DNA from: Trichoplax sp. H2 | Taxonomy: Eukaryota; Placozoa; Uniplacotomia; Trichoplacea | Assembly: GCA_003344405.1 (NCBI GenBank) | Contig: NOWV01000338.1 | Location: 1-44,669, forward strand | Length of the DNA stretch: 44,669 nucleotides | Direction of reading: 5' to 3' | In this document: piece after piece, positions 1 through 12,763 of the stretch | Layout of the letters: each line of letters opens with the position of its first letter | Position numbering within the stretch: position 1 is the stretch's first letter | The notes under the pieces: model-generated | What the model saw: the letters and a program-made list of their open reading frames with translations, nothing else | Told to the model about the DNA's origin: nothing | The model's database searches: none | Position numbers and translations under genes: made by a program

Positions 1-204
1 AATGTGTGGCAAGGTGATGACTCACACTCAGGCTAGCAACTAATTTAATTTGCAACAAGCATTCTATTGTCGTCTTGATGTTGTCAATTATGATTGAGCA
101 ACTCTAAATTGGAAAGGCTGCATTGAAAAAAAAAAAAAAATACAAAAATAATCATCATAATAATAATACAGTAGACAGTAGACAGTCGATGGCATGCTAG
201 TGTA

Positions 205-1230
205 TTGGTCAAGACAGTCATCCTGCAGTACTGTACACTGTACACTGTACACTGTACAGTACTGTCGTACGGTAGGGCCACGAGGCGTAGTAGGCTACAG
301 TCTCCATTAAGTGTACAGTGTACAGTACTCCAAGTTTGGATAGACGACAGTACAGTACTGTACTGTGCAGTACAATGTACAGTACAAAGTTTGCACAGAC
401 AATTGTACTGTACTGTACTGTACTGTACTGTACAGTACTGTACAGTATTTCGCTGGAGAACCTGTAGAGTGTACAGTGTACAGTACAGTACAGTACTCCA
501 AGTTTGGACAGACGATTGTACAGTACTGTACGGTACAAACGGAACGGAAAGAGACTGCGTAGTTACTCGTAAACTCGTAAACTTGATGTGCTTGCATACA
601 GTACTATAGTGTACAGTGTTCAGCACTGTGTACTGTACATTAGTACAGTATTTCGCTCGAAAATCTGTACAGTGTACAGTTTACAGTACTCCAAGTTTGG
701 ACAGACTATTGTACTGTACACTGTACTGTGCAAACGGAACGGAAAGAGAGTGCGTAGTTAATCGTAAACGCCAAGGTGCTTGCCTACTGTACAGTGTACA
801 GTACATAGTGAGTATAGTGACAAATACTGTACACTACTGTAAAGCACTGTGTGCAGTACAGTAGTGCAGTACAGTATTTCGCTCGAAAATCTGTACAGTG
901 TACAGTGTACAGTACTCCAAGTTTGGACAGACGATTGTACTGTACACTGTGTTGTACAAAACGGAACGAAAAGAGAGTGCGTAGTTACTCGTAAACGCCA
1001 AGGTGCTTGCCTACTGTAGAGTACATCTTTCCGTAATACTATACTGTAGAGTGTACAGTACAGTACTGTACGGAACGTTCGTTATTCATCCTGATCAGGC
1101 CCGGTCCCCGTACTGGGCGACTTTGTACTGTACTGTACAGTACAATACACTGCACATCTACAAAAGTACTGTACACTGTACTAAACGTAACGTAACTGGA
1201 CGAAAACGTCACTGGACAAAGCAATCAAGG
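205..1230. repeat. GTAC/TGTACA palindrome-rich satellite-like region
   Basis: The region is dominated by the tetramer GTAC and by variants of gtacagtgtacagtac, which are near self-complementary, so long stretches could fold into hairpins on either strand. Open frames run through it on both strands, but they consist of repeated Y/C/T/V/S residues that follow from the repeat. I treat none of them as genes. A short run of similar sequence recurs at 14253-14320. No transposase or terminal inverted repeat is visible. Confidence 0.85.
441..1095. repeat. three diverged tandem units of ~200-226 bp
   Basis: Three copies begin at about 441, 644 and 870. Each begins with tacagtatttcgct, then carries ctccaagtttggacagac, a GTAC tract, an acggaacg(g/a)aaagag block, gcgtagtta, and a gtgcttgc block before the next GTAC tract. 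Spacing is 203 then 226 bp. A partial unit (ctccaagtttgga) precedes them near 329. The single-copy-like blocks between the GTAC tracts show that this is a true higher-order tandem array and not only a microsatellite. Confidence 0.85.
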
Positions 1231-1599
1231 AAAACTCTTTCACCACTCTCTACTGCTTGGCGCACCACTCTTGTTGACAGTATAATGGACTTTGCCTGTT
1301 GGACTCTGAAATCCCTGACTCAAAAATTCCGACGCCAGGACAGTGTGACCAATCCAGTATTGTATTGGTTTGGCGTTGATACGGTACCAAGTCGACGGCG
1401 CCATACATCGCATACTGTTAGTGGTTTTATTACAACGTTGTTCTTCTTTTTCCTTTGCTAAAGCAATCCCCCCCCCGTCCAAAAAGTCAATAAAGTCGTC
1501 GTTGCGTTAACTGCCAGTATCCCAGTCATCCAGTGATTATAGCCATTAGCAGCCAATTACTTGATAGAATATTGGAAAGAAACATGCTTGATTGATACG

Positions 1600-4500
1600 A
1601 TGAATGCCAGGACTCAAACCTTTGAGCTTGTAAGTTGTTCAATTCGCACTTTCAACGTCCTACTAAGATGAAAATAACATGACTCGACTCCAATTGCGAT
1701 TCATTTTATCGCTTTCTAGGACGAAATAAAATCCCATTTTGCCCTATTATAGCGATCATTATTAACGGATGGTTGTATTATTTCATTTTTAGTCCTTGGA
1801 AAGCAGCCAAGTGGAAGAAACAGTGATGTGTAAGTTCAAGGACTACTGCTACAGAAATAGATTGCACTGTTAATGTTGACATTACTTCAGCGTATTCAAC
1901 TATTGCACTTGTATGACAATAGACCCAACACTATTCTGACGGTATATTCGGTAATCAATAAATCGTCGTCGCCAACAAAATAATTTCAATCAATGTTGAT
2001 CCAACAGTTTATTGTACAAAATGTAATCGCTTGCATCACTCTCTTCTACATCAAACTTTGGCCCGTTATTGCTAGCCAATGACCACAAGTTCAAAGTCAA
2101 TCGATTAGTCGTGCAAGAAGCAGATCGATACAGTCGATGGAATCCTTTGCGCTCGAATCAACAGTTACTACGAACAGTTCTACTCTTAGACACTCTCTAT
2201 CCAAGCGTTGATAGTGTATCATCGGGACCAATTGATATTGATTGTGACTGATTTTCAAACCAGCAAGGCCACCAATATGTTAATCCCTTTCATGGCAATA
2301 TCCTGATGAAAGAGCCAGTCATCATAGACTGTAGTAAATTAGCGTACAGTCGATGATCGTATGAGTGTTTTCAAGAACCGATGATACATGCTAGTGCGCT
2401 AACGTATCTTACGATGGAAATTTCATTTTGCTCTCTTTTTGCCGGCTAAAGCTGTGTTGACTTCGGCATGTTCTACGCGTGTTTTATCCTCTCTTAACTA
2501 ATAATCCAATTGATGTTATCGCACCAACACCATGATACCACAAGAGTAGCCGGCATTGACTTTTGAAGTAGTCGTTGGCTTTTATGAATTCAAACTGGGA
2601 TAATAATTATCCTTGTCCAATATCGATTCAATCCAGCAACTTGATAATCTTATCATTCATTCATTCACCTTTGTTATTATTAAAAAAATACTTTTTTCTT
2701 TTTATCTTGATGACAACACTAGGCATCTTTCATAGTATCTTGTTTCATAGAACTGCTGGAAAGGTAAGCTATACTGTAATATCGTACATGCATTCTGTTA
2801 GACGGGTAAATGATCAATGAATTTGCTTTCATCAAGCCAAGTCAAATTGGAAATGGCTTCGGTTATGTTGTAATCCTTCCTAGATAGTCAATTGCGGTAC
2901 CATCAATTTTTAGAATAGCTGTAAAACTAATCAAAGTACATCGTTGCTATTTCAATGGAACTTTCATCAACTGCCTAATAGCACTTGATTGGCTGTTGTA
3001 AATGGATAATGATGTATCCAAGCTTACTTTTCTTTACAGTCCGTTTCAGAACCATATATTTTCAAATAGACACATTATTTATCCAACCAATAAAGTTTAG
3101 TTATTTGTACCTTGATCGTCGTACAAGATAATGTAGTAATTGACACAGATAGTTACTAATCATCGATTACTACCGTCAATGTATCCATCAACTAATGATA
3201 CATTTATTGTTCATATTGGATTATTCCTAGTTCAACTATAAAGATGAAAAGTCATACATGGTGGGCACTGTAGGCATGGTTGATGAAGACTGCAACCAAT
3301 TGGATTTCACTTACGTAAGAAATTATATACAAACGCTTATACGTATTGCAATTGAAAATCAAAAGTACCATAAATGGTTGACCTTGCTTCCTTGGATTGA
3401 TTTATTTGCACAATGCCATACAATCTCCATAAAATGGCTTACTATATTTACAGTACATATATTGTTGAAACGAGTAATAAAAGATGGTAGAGTATTACGC
3501 AAGATTTAAATTGCTCCTTTGGCCTGATTTGTTTTATTTGCACAATGTTGTCAAATTCCTATAAAAAAATGTATACAGTATGGACGCATATTAATCTAAT
3601 CAAATTGTACAAGACCAACATTGAACGAGTTTTACAATTGATATCGATTTGTATCTTTAATTGAATTGATTTCATCTATTGCAGTTATTGAAATATTTTT
3701 GGCCCTGCAACTTATTCACTACTGTAATTGACGCGTAAATTCGGAAAGATTTAATTTTTATTATCGCAACTTATTTTTATTAGGTCCGTTGTGATGCAGA
3801 TGACTTAGACAGGCAACTACAAGAAAATGTAAAACATTTTAAAAACGAGCTATGTTCATCTGGATGTGGACAGGTTAATTTTAATTACGGTTAACTTACA
3901 ATTTGCTAATGCATCATTTTTGTGGACTGTACGATGTCATGTGATTTCGTAGCCTTAGACGCTGTAAAAGTACAATATCTGATGGTAGTATAATCCATAG
4001 ACGTAGACATAGCGCCTACCTTGCGCTGTAGGAAGTATCGTTCTTACTTTTATCTTGATAGAACATTTATTAGTAACTATACATAAGCTTGCCATGACGA
4101 TTTCTTCATTCACACGGCTGTAACGATACATTCTATCTTAAATGATGTGGTAAAATAGTAGTTGTAGGTACATTATATAATAATTACTTTTTTATACTGC
4201 TATTGGATATAAAAGATTTCATTAGAATTTTTTGAGAGACGAAGAAAAGGTTGGTTTTTCACCATGGAATCAATACCATGGGAAATCTGGTCATTGAGAA
4301 TAAGACTCATTACCGTTGCTACTGCTAGTGGTTAGTTAATTAATCTGTAGCTGGTTATCATGACAGTGTCCAAAGTATAGTGGATTGTTATCAGTTCATG
4401 CAGAAATCGTCTTATCTTTGATAATTTACTCTTTAACTTTTTAGAAAAAGAAATTCTTGTAGAAAAAATCAAAGACTCTTTAACTGAAATTGTAGGCAAT

Positions 4501-4853
4501 AAATATATAGTATTAATCGGGTTAATTCCGGTTTCACTGAATAAATTTCCTTCTATACTAACACAATAGATCCTATTCATTGCCGAAACTATGAATAAGC
4601 CTGATTTTGTACCAAAAGTTTCTAAACAAGCTGAACTAGGAAATATCTACGATATTAGCTTTAAAGCAGTGCAACCGTATCTATACAAGGTGAGATATTT
4701 GCCAATTACTGGAGATTATGCAGTTCAGAACAGTCTTGCTCATCGTCAACAACTTTTACCTCATTACAGATTTCTTGTCAAACTGGCGATGCCAGTAACT
4801 TTTCAGTTGGGGACACAGTCAAGCGATTTTTTAGGGAGTTTTCAGCAACGTAG
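1600..4853 (+). CDS. ATG101: Autophagy-related protein 101 (ATG101), 9 exons, 215 aa
   Basis: Exons: 1600-1629, 1793-1829, 2723-2763, 3231-3314, 3784-3873, 4216-4330, 4445-4491, 4570-4689, 4770-4853; the joined CDS is 648 nt and closes in frame. ATG101 is the HORMA-fold partner of ATG13 in the ULK1 autophagy-initiation complex. Seen here: start MNARTQTFEL, then SQVEETVM, FHRTAGK, YMVGTVG, LDFTYVR, ISLEFFERRR, IPWEIW, EVQPYLYK-like AVQPYLYK, and a C-terminus at the human position (human 218 aa). The WF-finger tryptophan and phenylalanine appear as W107-F108-F109, where human has W-P-F. Introns carry gtaagt-like donors. Exons 1-3 are tiny (30, 37 and 41 nt) and were placed by homology and phase. 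No expression evidence is available from the sequence. Confidence 0.93.
2027..2437 (+). pseudogene. coding-like relic inside ATG101 intron 2
   Basis: A frame open from 2027 to 2251 (about 75 codons, no ATG) is more GC-rich than its surroundings and has balanced amino-acid use, for example NFGPLLLANDHKFKV and SRWNPLRSNQQLLRTV. After the TGA at 2249-2251 the same frame stays open for 34 more codons to a second TGA at 2354, then continues to a third stop near 2435. No splice acceptor gives it a place in ATG101. I do not recognise the family. It may be a decayed insertion or chance. Confidence 0.25.
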
Positions 4854-5733
4854 TCTTGACTTGGATTATCAATCATGCAGTATAATCAGTATAGGATAAC
4901 ATTTACTGAATGTACAGCTTCACAATATTAAAGTACAAAGTTTTGAAAGCACTGTCAACGGGAATATTAATTGGATTCATTCTTGGTGCCGAATTACATC
5001 TTGCATAGCTTAATACATATTCTACATGCGACAAAAACTTAATACGATATTTCAACTTTGTCCATCATATACAATAGCAAGTTTTCTGTTCTAATTTAAT
5101 TGGTTTGAAGATGTAATTCTATGAGCTGCAGATACAATCATGACGATATCATTACACTTTCAACGTTTGACCTTGTGTAAATTATTTGTGTAGATAACTA
5201 ATAAAACATTGTATTATATTCCTAAAATAATCTTATCTTAATTATGAAAGAAGATCTGAAGATAACTAACTACAGCGCATAATTATATTATAAATATTAT
5301 TTATTTCCATGTAACATGCTAATAAACGAAGTTTTATTATGTAAGTTTTATTGCTGATTGTTAGTAGATTAAATTTCATGTCAGAAATACTTAAAAATAA
5401 AAATGCAATACTGCTGGTTAGGAAAAACCATAGCATTAAAATGAATTAGACTGGAAGTACTCCCTAAATGGTAAAATTCAGTTAATGACTACAGATACTC
5501 TGGTAGCATATTTAATTATCGTCAGATTAAAAAATGAGAAATCTACTTTACCCATTAGTATTTTACCAATACTGTAATTATTTGTACCACATCAAGCCAA
5601 TACATATGAGGTATATTTACTATTATATTAACGTAGAGCTTCATCATGGCCATTTTCTAGCACGCCATGCAAGGATTAGAACAATTTTAAAAATAAATCA
5701 GCTGCAAAAAGATATATAATATTGTTATGGATA
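4854..5733. other. convergent intergenic region between ATG101 and MEST-like copy A
   Basis: AT-rich sequence holding the 3' ends of the two converging genes. A 61-codon frame on the plus strand at 5534-5719 has no start context, homology or splice support. Nothing else is recognised. Confidence 0.6.
5200..5205 (+). terminator. candidate polyadenylation signal for ATG101
   Basis: AATAAA lies about 350 nt after the ATG101 stop codon and is an AATAAA hexamer suitably placed downstream on this strand. The cleavage site cannot be fixed from sequence alone. Confidence 0.35.
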
Positions 5734-8309
5734 TTACAATTTCGCCTGATTTTTTGCGTCTTTCGTTGCATTTGTGGCAGATTTATTGTTAGCCTCAGAC
5801 CGTGGTGATTCATTTGACTGAGGAGCGGAATTGGATTTAGTCACATTAGGCATTATAGATTTCCTGAAATTTTGATACGCATTAAACATTTCTCGTGGCT
5901 TTTCTAAATACGGATAATGACCTGCACCATTCAGTTCTACGATAGAATCCGCGGATACATTTCGCCTGATAAATTTTTCGCATGGGAATTGAAAATATTA
6001 ACAACATGCATTGATAACGAATTATTATCAAATAAATTTGTTGTGATAAAGAGTCTTCTAAAAAATAGTGGATAAAATATGAACTACACTTTCTTGTAAC
6101 TTCACTTAATTACATATATATCGGTTCGTCTCACAACTATAAGGAATAGCTAAATTATTACATCAAGATCCATCGTTTAAATACAATCAGTTACGGAATG
6201 ATTTTTCCCCAATACAATCATATCTTACCTATTACAATTGTAATCTTAAGCTAACTTGGGGCTGCACTACACTTGTAAATGCCCCATTAAGTGTAGTTAT
6301 AAAATAGTAAGCTACATTATTAGGAGTTATTTACAATAAAGCTTATTTAAGGTCTGACAAGAATAGAAACCTTTGTCTGACGAATAGTTAATGAATTATA
6401 CGGTACTTACTTCCAAGCACCAATGATATCGTCACCAACATGCGGATCTTCCATACCAACGATAAAATATCCTATCAAATTAAATTTTAAAATATTATTT
6501 TACCACATAACATATATTTGATAGTGTTGCAAAACATTTAACTATTAATAATAGAATGCACTAACTCTAAATATGCCAGCATTCATCATTTTCAAATTTT
6601 TACTACATACTTGGGACTTTGGTTTGGCGGATAGCTCTTGTATGTCTGCTCGCTTGATTAATACGATCCACTGTATAGTAAACAAATTTATTAGCTACCG
6701 CGTTTCCGTAATTAAAGCGAAAAATTGCCCATTCGTCTTTAAGTTCATTCAATCTAGGTTTAGTTGACCCATATAATTTCAGTAAAGTATCAGCGAATAG
6801 ATTGAAGCCATACACATAGCGGCAAATGATAGCACCTTATATCAATAACGCTTAGATTAGTTATGATCATGGAATAACTTGGATAAAAATTAGATTGGAG
6901 TGCCGGTAGAGCAATAGACCTTACCAAGAACTGGTGTCATTAGTATTTTTTCTATAGGCATTATCTCCGCTTGTTCAATAATTGTACGACCGTTTAAGAC
7001 ACACAGACTTTTAACGTTGAGTCTAGGAACTTTGTTATTTGCTGTACTTCTTAAACGATCTTCATGTCTAATAAATTGAAAATCAAACATTACGTAATAT
7101 TATTCATTCCATTTTCTTCTATGGCCATCAATCAGAGAATATTTGTAATGAGTGTTGAAGATTTGAAAAAAGCATGATACTAATTTACGGAGACTCAATC
7201 AAATCCCAATTATTCCTTATAAGTACGGATTATACAGTATATATTAATCAATCAATATTGATAATTATAATTAATATTTCAATTGCATAATGCTAGACTA
7301 TGGAGACTGCGCCAAATCACGATTATTCTACATGAAATTCGCATTGCTGCACGTTAAGTTAAGTATGATTAAAATAGGGTTTAATCAATTACTGTAGAAA
7401 AATTTAAATCGTATAATACTAGTTTACGTACGCAGACTGCATCAAATCCTGATCATTCTAACAAAAATTACATTTACTATTTGTTAAATATTTATACATC
7501 GGTCTTGAAACATTTAAATTGCATGAGACTAATTTACGGAGAATCTGTTCAATTGCAATTATCTTATAAGAAATTTAGATTTAGCTATACGCTAAATTTT
7601 AATCAATCACTATTGAAAAGCATTTACAATGCATGATGAATATATCTTATAGAGACTACATCAAACCATGATTATTTTATATAAAACTTGTTTCGCGCTA
7701 AAAATTTGTCTAAGGACCTTGCTAGAAGTTCGACTGCTACGTTGTCTCCCATATCACAAGCAATAATGTGGACATCTTGTATGCCAAGTTGGCTCATTAT
7801 GTGTTCATATAAATCAGCATGGAATGCAAGATCATAGGTAGGAAAATCGGGTTTATCACTGAAACCGCAGCCAAGCATGTCTACTGCAACAACTCTTCGG
7901 TTGATTGTTTTTAGGTAACTCCAAATTTTTCGCCAACTATATGAACTTTGAGTAAAACCATGAATTAATAGAGTTGTACCAGTGTCACCTTGGCCTTCTT
8001 CATCTTAAATTATAAGTGTTATATGTTAGATAGCAGTATTAATAATTTCCATTGACAGACTTTAGAGTCAATCAAATATTTTCCTATCAATTATACAATA
8101 CTAATAGTGAAGCTAACAAGGAAACAATCATCGTTTGACGGCAATCTATGAATACCTCTATAAAATACTTTGTAACCGCGAAATATTTTATAAGAACCAG
8201 CAGCTCTCCAACTTTCGACATCAATAGAAAAGCCCGGTACAGGAAAAAATGCATAAATAGCGACTGAACTGGCGGCAGTCAGTGCAAGTGCTGAAATGGC
8301 GCGCTGCAT
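5734..8309 (-). CDS. MEST: MEST-like alpha/beta-hydrolase, copy A, 6 exons, 366 aa
   Basis: Exons (5' to 3' on the minus strand): 8309-8156, 8003-7718, 7067-6925, 6835-6611, 6471-6411, 5965-5734; 1101 nt. An N-terminal hydrophobic segment (about residues 3-25, ending YAFFPVP) suggests an ER membrane anchor, as in mesoderm-specific transcript protein. The fold markers are LLIHGF (H66), VDMLGCGFSDKP, a nucleophile elbow A-C-D-M-G-D with Asp135, LNVKSLCVLNG, and GAGHYPYLEKP with the catalytic His near 306. An Asp nucleophile is typical of the epoxide-hydrolase-like branch; the physiological substrate of MEST is unknown. The C-terminus carries about 35 extra hydrophilic residues rich in Ser, Asn, Ala and Lys that copy B lacks. 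All five introns sit at the same positions and phases as in copy B. The donor after exon 2 is gtcctt, unusual but shared in kind (gtcata) with copy B. Confidence 0.9.
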
Positions 8310-10928
8310 ATTTCAAAATCTGCTCAATATTAACATTCTTATTAGTCGAAACTTGCCCGATTAATTTTTAACACAGTTGTTATAATTTTCAGTCACTCAA
8401 TTAAGGTATATGAATGAATAGGAACATAATGATACCTTCAAAGTATGAATACAATATTGCAAGTTTTAAACTAGAAATAATAGTAATAGAATATAGTAAA
8501 TATAAAAGTTTCTAATTTTGTCAAGAATTCTATTTTAAAATAAAGTGATATCCGCCATTAATCTACAGACTTGGTTTCAGTAGCCTATTCATATACTTAC
8601 AAATATTTTTATCTATTTGTATATAACTTTTATCTTTACAAAAGTTCAAAGTATGTTTAAGTAGAGACAGAAAGCATACCTGATTCAATTTAGGTGTAAA
8701 ATATTATAGCTATTTCAGAACCAAATGGTTTTATTAAATTGCTACACAACTTATACGGACGAATGATTCAGTTACAAATAAGCAGGTAAAAATATTACTG
8801 GTCTAGGGGCGCCAATATACAATACCTGATCCACTAATTTTTAACGTTCATATAAAAGTCTAAGGGTCAGAGATTTAAAGCCACAGGCGGCTAAGTATTG
8901 GGTCAATTCGGCGGCCACCTGCGGTTATGATTTTTTGAAAGCTGTTCCTATTTTTATACAACAGTATCTTCAGCGTCCTATACCTTACTTCCTATCTGTT
9001 GCTTCATTATTATTTCAAATTTATGCATCTAATCCAGTAAATTAGCTACAGCAGCAATTAATTAATCGTTTGTGTCTGCACTATGCTATTGCTGTTATTA
9101 AGTCAAAGAATGTACGGACCAGTATATTATATTAATTGTAACAGTCGATAGGGTAATTTGCACCTATCTCACATCTACTTTGGCGTGCACTTTGATATTT
9201 ATTCATCAACGACTATCGTGCTTGATTATAATAAAGCAGACATCATATCTACAAGTGTATCTACGTACTATATAAGCTATAGACTGTTGCAACTGAGTAT
9301 ACAGTAATATTATAGTAATATTATTGTATAAAATATAAATTAATGAACAATTGTAAGCCTACTTCATGGGCTTTATTTTATTACTTATTGCATGATGTAG
9401 TCACTTAGTGACCTAGTTAAAATCATAACTAACGTAAACGTTCCGTTGCATTAATCGCTATTTCAACTAAACAGCTTGTATATGCTATAAATTATATTGC
9501 TAATATAATCTGTTTCGTGCAACTTACCGAATGACTAATGTTTATTAATGTAATGAGGGTTTAGATTTGCGAATTTTAAAAATAATTTTTACGACTGCAA
9601 CGTAACGTACGTACGCTATCTTAAAATAAAAAATTTCTCATTAATTAATCTATAAATCATGGACTACCGGAACATATATCTTCTACATAATATATTTTTT
9701 TGAATTTTTTCTGGTAATTCATAATCTAAATGGAGATCCATAGAGTGCGTCATTTCCGATATTTATGTAATTCTCATGATAGTACAGTATCGTAACAGTT
9801 GCATAAAAAAAGTACTACGAATCCGTTCTAAATCACGACTGTGCTTTACCCAATGTATAGCGTTCATATATACTTTATAACGCTATAAATTAGTGTCATA
9901 GAAGTCCGTACATGTAGTATACAGTATAGTCCTAAAATAATAGTGTAGTACCCACTTGCGTATAGCTTCTTTCTTGATTTGTTGAATACAACAGTAAAGT
10001 TGCCAAGTCACTGAACGAGTATTTACCTATTAAATTATCTATTTATTTATATTTCATTTCTACATTTGCATACAGCCTGGTATAGTTTATGAAATCAGTA
10101 CATCGGGACTAATATAATGTATGCTATGTGAGTATCATACAAACTTTAATGTCATTGTAGTAGCTATATACTGCACTGCAAGTAAAAATCCGCATAGAAT
10201 ATATCTTCGCTCAATAACCTAGTTAATATTTTGAGAATTTCTTTTACGTAACAATTATGAGAACGAATAAAGTATCGGAAAATGAAATAGCAGAATATGT
10301 ACAAAGAAAAGGTGAATGCTTTTGTTTCTAACAAATAGATTAACGAGTCATAAATCTAGCTAGGAGTTGATACGATAGTAATTACTCGTATAATTATTGA
10401 AATTAGCACTTCTCAAATAATCTTGTACTGGAATTTTCTAGAGATCTTCGTCATTAAGCGAATCCTCGGGCAATTACGGTAACCAAGGACTTTTAATAAT
10501 TTCGTTTACTGAAATTTTATGGTATAAATTGAAGTTTAAGACTTTTAGAATTATATCTAGTAGTTGGATACTATAAAACTTCAATTATTCCCTAATAATA
10601 TTACAATAATAAGAAATCTTCTATGATTTTATTATAACTTAAAAGAGTACCTATTCAGTGAATTACAGTTTCCAATAATGTTAGAGTATCTGCTACTATT
10701 TAGCTACTCTGTTTAGATTAAGATAATAATTTAGGCAATCGATGTAATAACGTAATATTTTCTTTAGCATGAAGAAATGAACTACTTTCGTTCAACCTGT
10801 GCATATTAAGATGGTAGGGTATTTCTCTTTAATTAATTCGTATATGGATCATTATCTTTAGGACAATCATTAATTTCTTGAAATTACTTTTAATTCATTT
10901 TACTGCCCATCTGCATTTGATGTAGTTT
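8310..10928. other. intergenic spacer between the two MEST-like genes
   Basis: About 2.6 kb of AT-rich sequence holding the promoter of copy A (right of 8309) and the 3' end of copy B. Apart from the short shared box at 8854-8895 I see no exon, tRNA or mobile-element signature. Confidence 0.6.
8854..8895. repeat. box shared upstream of both MEST-like genes (copy A side)
   Basis: aaagtctaagggtcag, then a variable stretch, then ggctaag. The same arrangement occurs at 13519-13556. The boxes lie about 545 bp and 755 bp upstream of the two start codons. They may be a remnant of the duplicated promoter segment or a dispersed element. Confidence 0.55.
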
Positions 10929-12763
10929 TTAATTTGATAATAGAGATTTCCTGAAATTTTTGTATATTTCAAACGTTTCTTGAGGCTTTTCTAAGTGTGG
11001 ATAGTGACCTGCTTGATCTAGCTCTGCAATAGAGTCCTCCGATACCTTTCGCCTAATGATTTTCATGAGAGGAATTGAAAATATTAAATAATGAATGTTT
11101 ATAGCTGATTAGAAACTCGCAAGCTAATATATACATATTAATCTCAGTAAAGCTAAGTTACAACTAGCAAGTGGTATGCTAGAAGAAAGCTAACTCATTA
11201 CACGATGATTATTCACTAGTAGTTAGGCAAAAGCAAGCAACTACATTTATACTTACTTCCAAGTATCGATAATGGTTTTACTGATATGTGAATCAGCCAT
11301 ACCAAAAATAAAATACCCTAATAAATTTAAAGGTATGATTTTATAACCATGTATTACAGCGAAGATAAAGTCACTGAGTTTATAATAATATGCACTTGAT
11401 ATTGATAGGTAATAACAATAAATAGGATCAAAGAGAGGATAAAGAGCTCTTAGTAATGCTAAAAATTGATCGATCACGCTTATTGTGTAGACTTTACGCA
11501 CTTGGTACATTCGTTTCTTGAAGAGTTTTTGCATGTCTATTTGCTTGATTTATACGATCCACCGTATAGTAAACAAATTTATTAATTATTGCATTTCCAT
11601 TATTCCAGCAAAAAATTGCCCATGTATCTTTTAGTTCGCTTTGACTGGGCTTACTAGTTGGTCCATAAAACTTGAAAATAGTATTAGCAAATAAATGGAA
11701 GCCATACACATAACGAGCAATAAAAGCACCTTGAATTAAAAAATAATAAATTGCAGATGACTTTTAGAAATTACGTTAATAAATGATTAATTAAAACCGT
11801 TAAGTGGTAAATACGCGTGATAGAATCGTATAATAAATACGTGAATAGCTTACCAACATAGGGCAACAATATTATTTTTTCTATTGGCATTATGTAGGTG
11901 TCTTCAACTATTACACGACCATTTAAGACACATAAACTATTAATGTTAAGATTTTGAGCGCTACCGCTTGTCTTGCTTCTTTTTCGATCTTCGTATCTGT
12001 AAATGACGGAAAATTGAAGACTTACGTAAGATTATTTAGCATAAATTTCCGTTCAAGACTTTTGAGTTATGGATTTTCGCAGATAGAAATATATATGTAT
12101 TCCATCGTTTGATCATTATCATACTCGTAGATTAAAATAAGATATGTGATAGGTTAAAATGCTACTATATGACCTTGTTAATAATTCCATAGCTACATTA
12201 GCACCCATGTCGCTTGCAAAGATATGAACGTCTTGTATACCAAGCTCATACATCATATGCTCATATAAATCGGCATGAAATGCTAGATCATAGGTAGTAT
12301 TACTTGGCTTATCACTGAAACCGCAGCCAAGCATGTCTACAGAAACAACCCGTCGATTGATTGTTTTCAATTGGCTACAGATTCTTCGCCAATCATAGGA
12401 ACTTTGAGTAAAACCATGAATTAATAGAATTGCATCATTATCTCGCCGACCTTCCTCATCTAAAATTGTAAATGGACAGCATTAGAAGCGTACGTTATAA
12501 TTGGTACTTACAGTGCTTAGAATGGGTGTTATTTCAATTTACATAACATTACATTTATTATTGTCGATCAAGATTGTACTATAGTGTATAACCTATAAGT
12601 TATGATTACCTCTATAGTATACTTTGCAATCGCGAAACATTTTATAAGAACCATTAGCTCTCCATTTCTCAATTTTAGAGGAGAGTCTTGGAACAGGATA
12701 AAATGCATAAATAGCAGCGAAACCAGCTCCGGCCAATGCAAGGGCTGAAGCAAAAGTCTGCAT
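10929..12763 (-). CDS. MEST: MEST-like alpha/beta-hydrolase, copy B, 6 exons, 331 aa
   Basis: Exons (5' to 3' on the minus strand): 12763-12610, 12459-12174, 11996-11854, 11729-11502, 11317-11257, 11052-10929; 996 nt. The length matches human MEST (335 aa). The start is the ATG whose product begins MQTFASALALAG, which aligns with copy A's start; the frame is open further upstream but without an ATG in frame. Markers are the N-terminal membrane segment, LLIHGFTQSSYDWR, VDMLGCGFSDKP, nucleophile elbow A-S-D-M-G-A (Asp135), INSLCVLNG, KFVYYTVDRINQA and QAGHYPHLEKP. Compared with copy A the elbow is S-D-M-G-A and not C-D-M-G-D. Exon lengths are identical except exon 4 (+1 codon) and the short last exon. 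It lies head to head with CEP41, 2.2 kb away. Confidence 0.9.

Noticed and set aside
84-864. Several overlapping ORFs of 65-180 codons on both strands
   Set aside because: They are products of GTAC palindrome repeats, with repeated Tyr-Cys-Thr-Val residues in every frame and no start or splice context.
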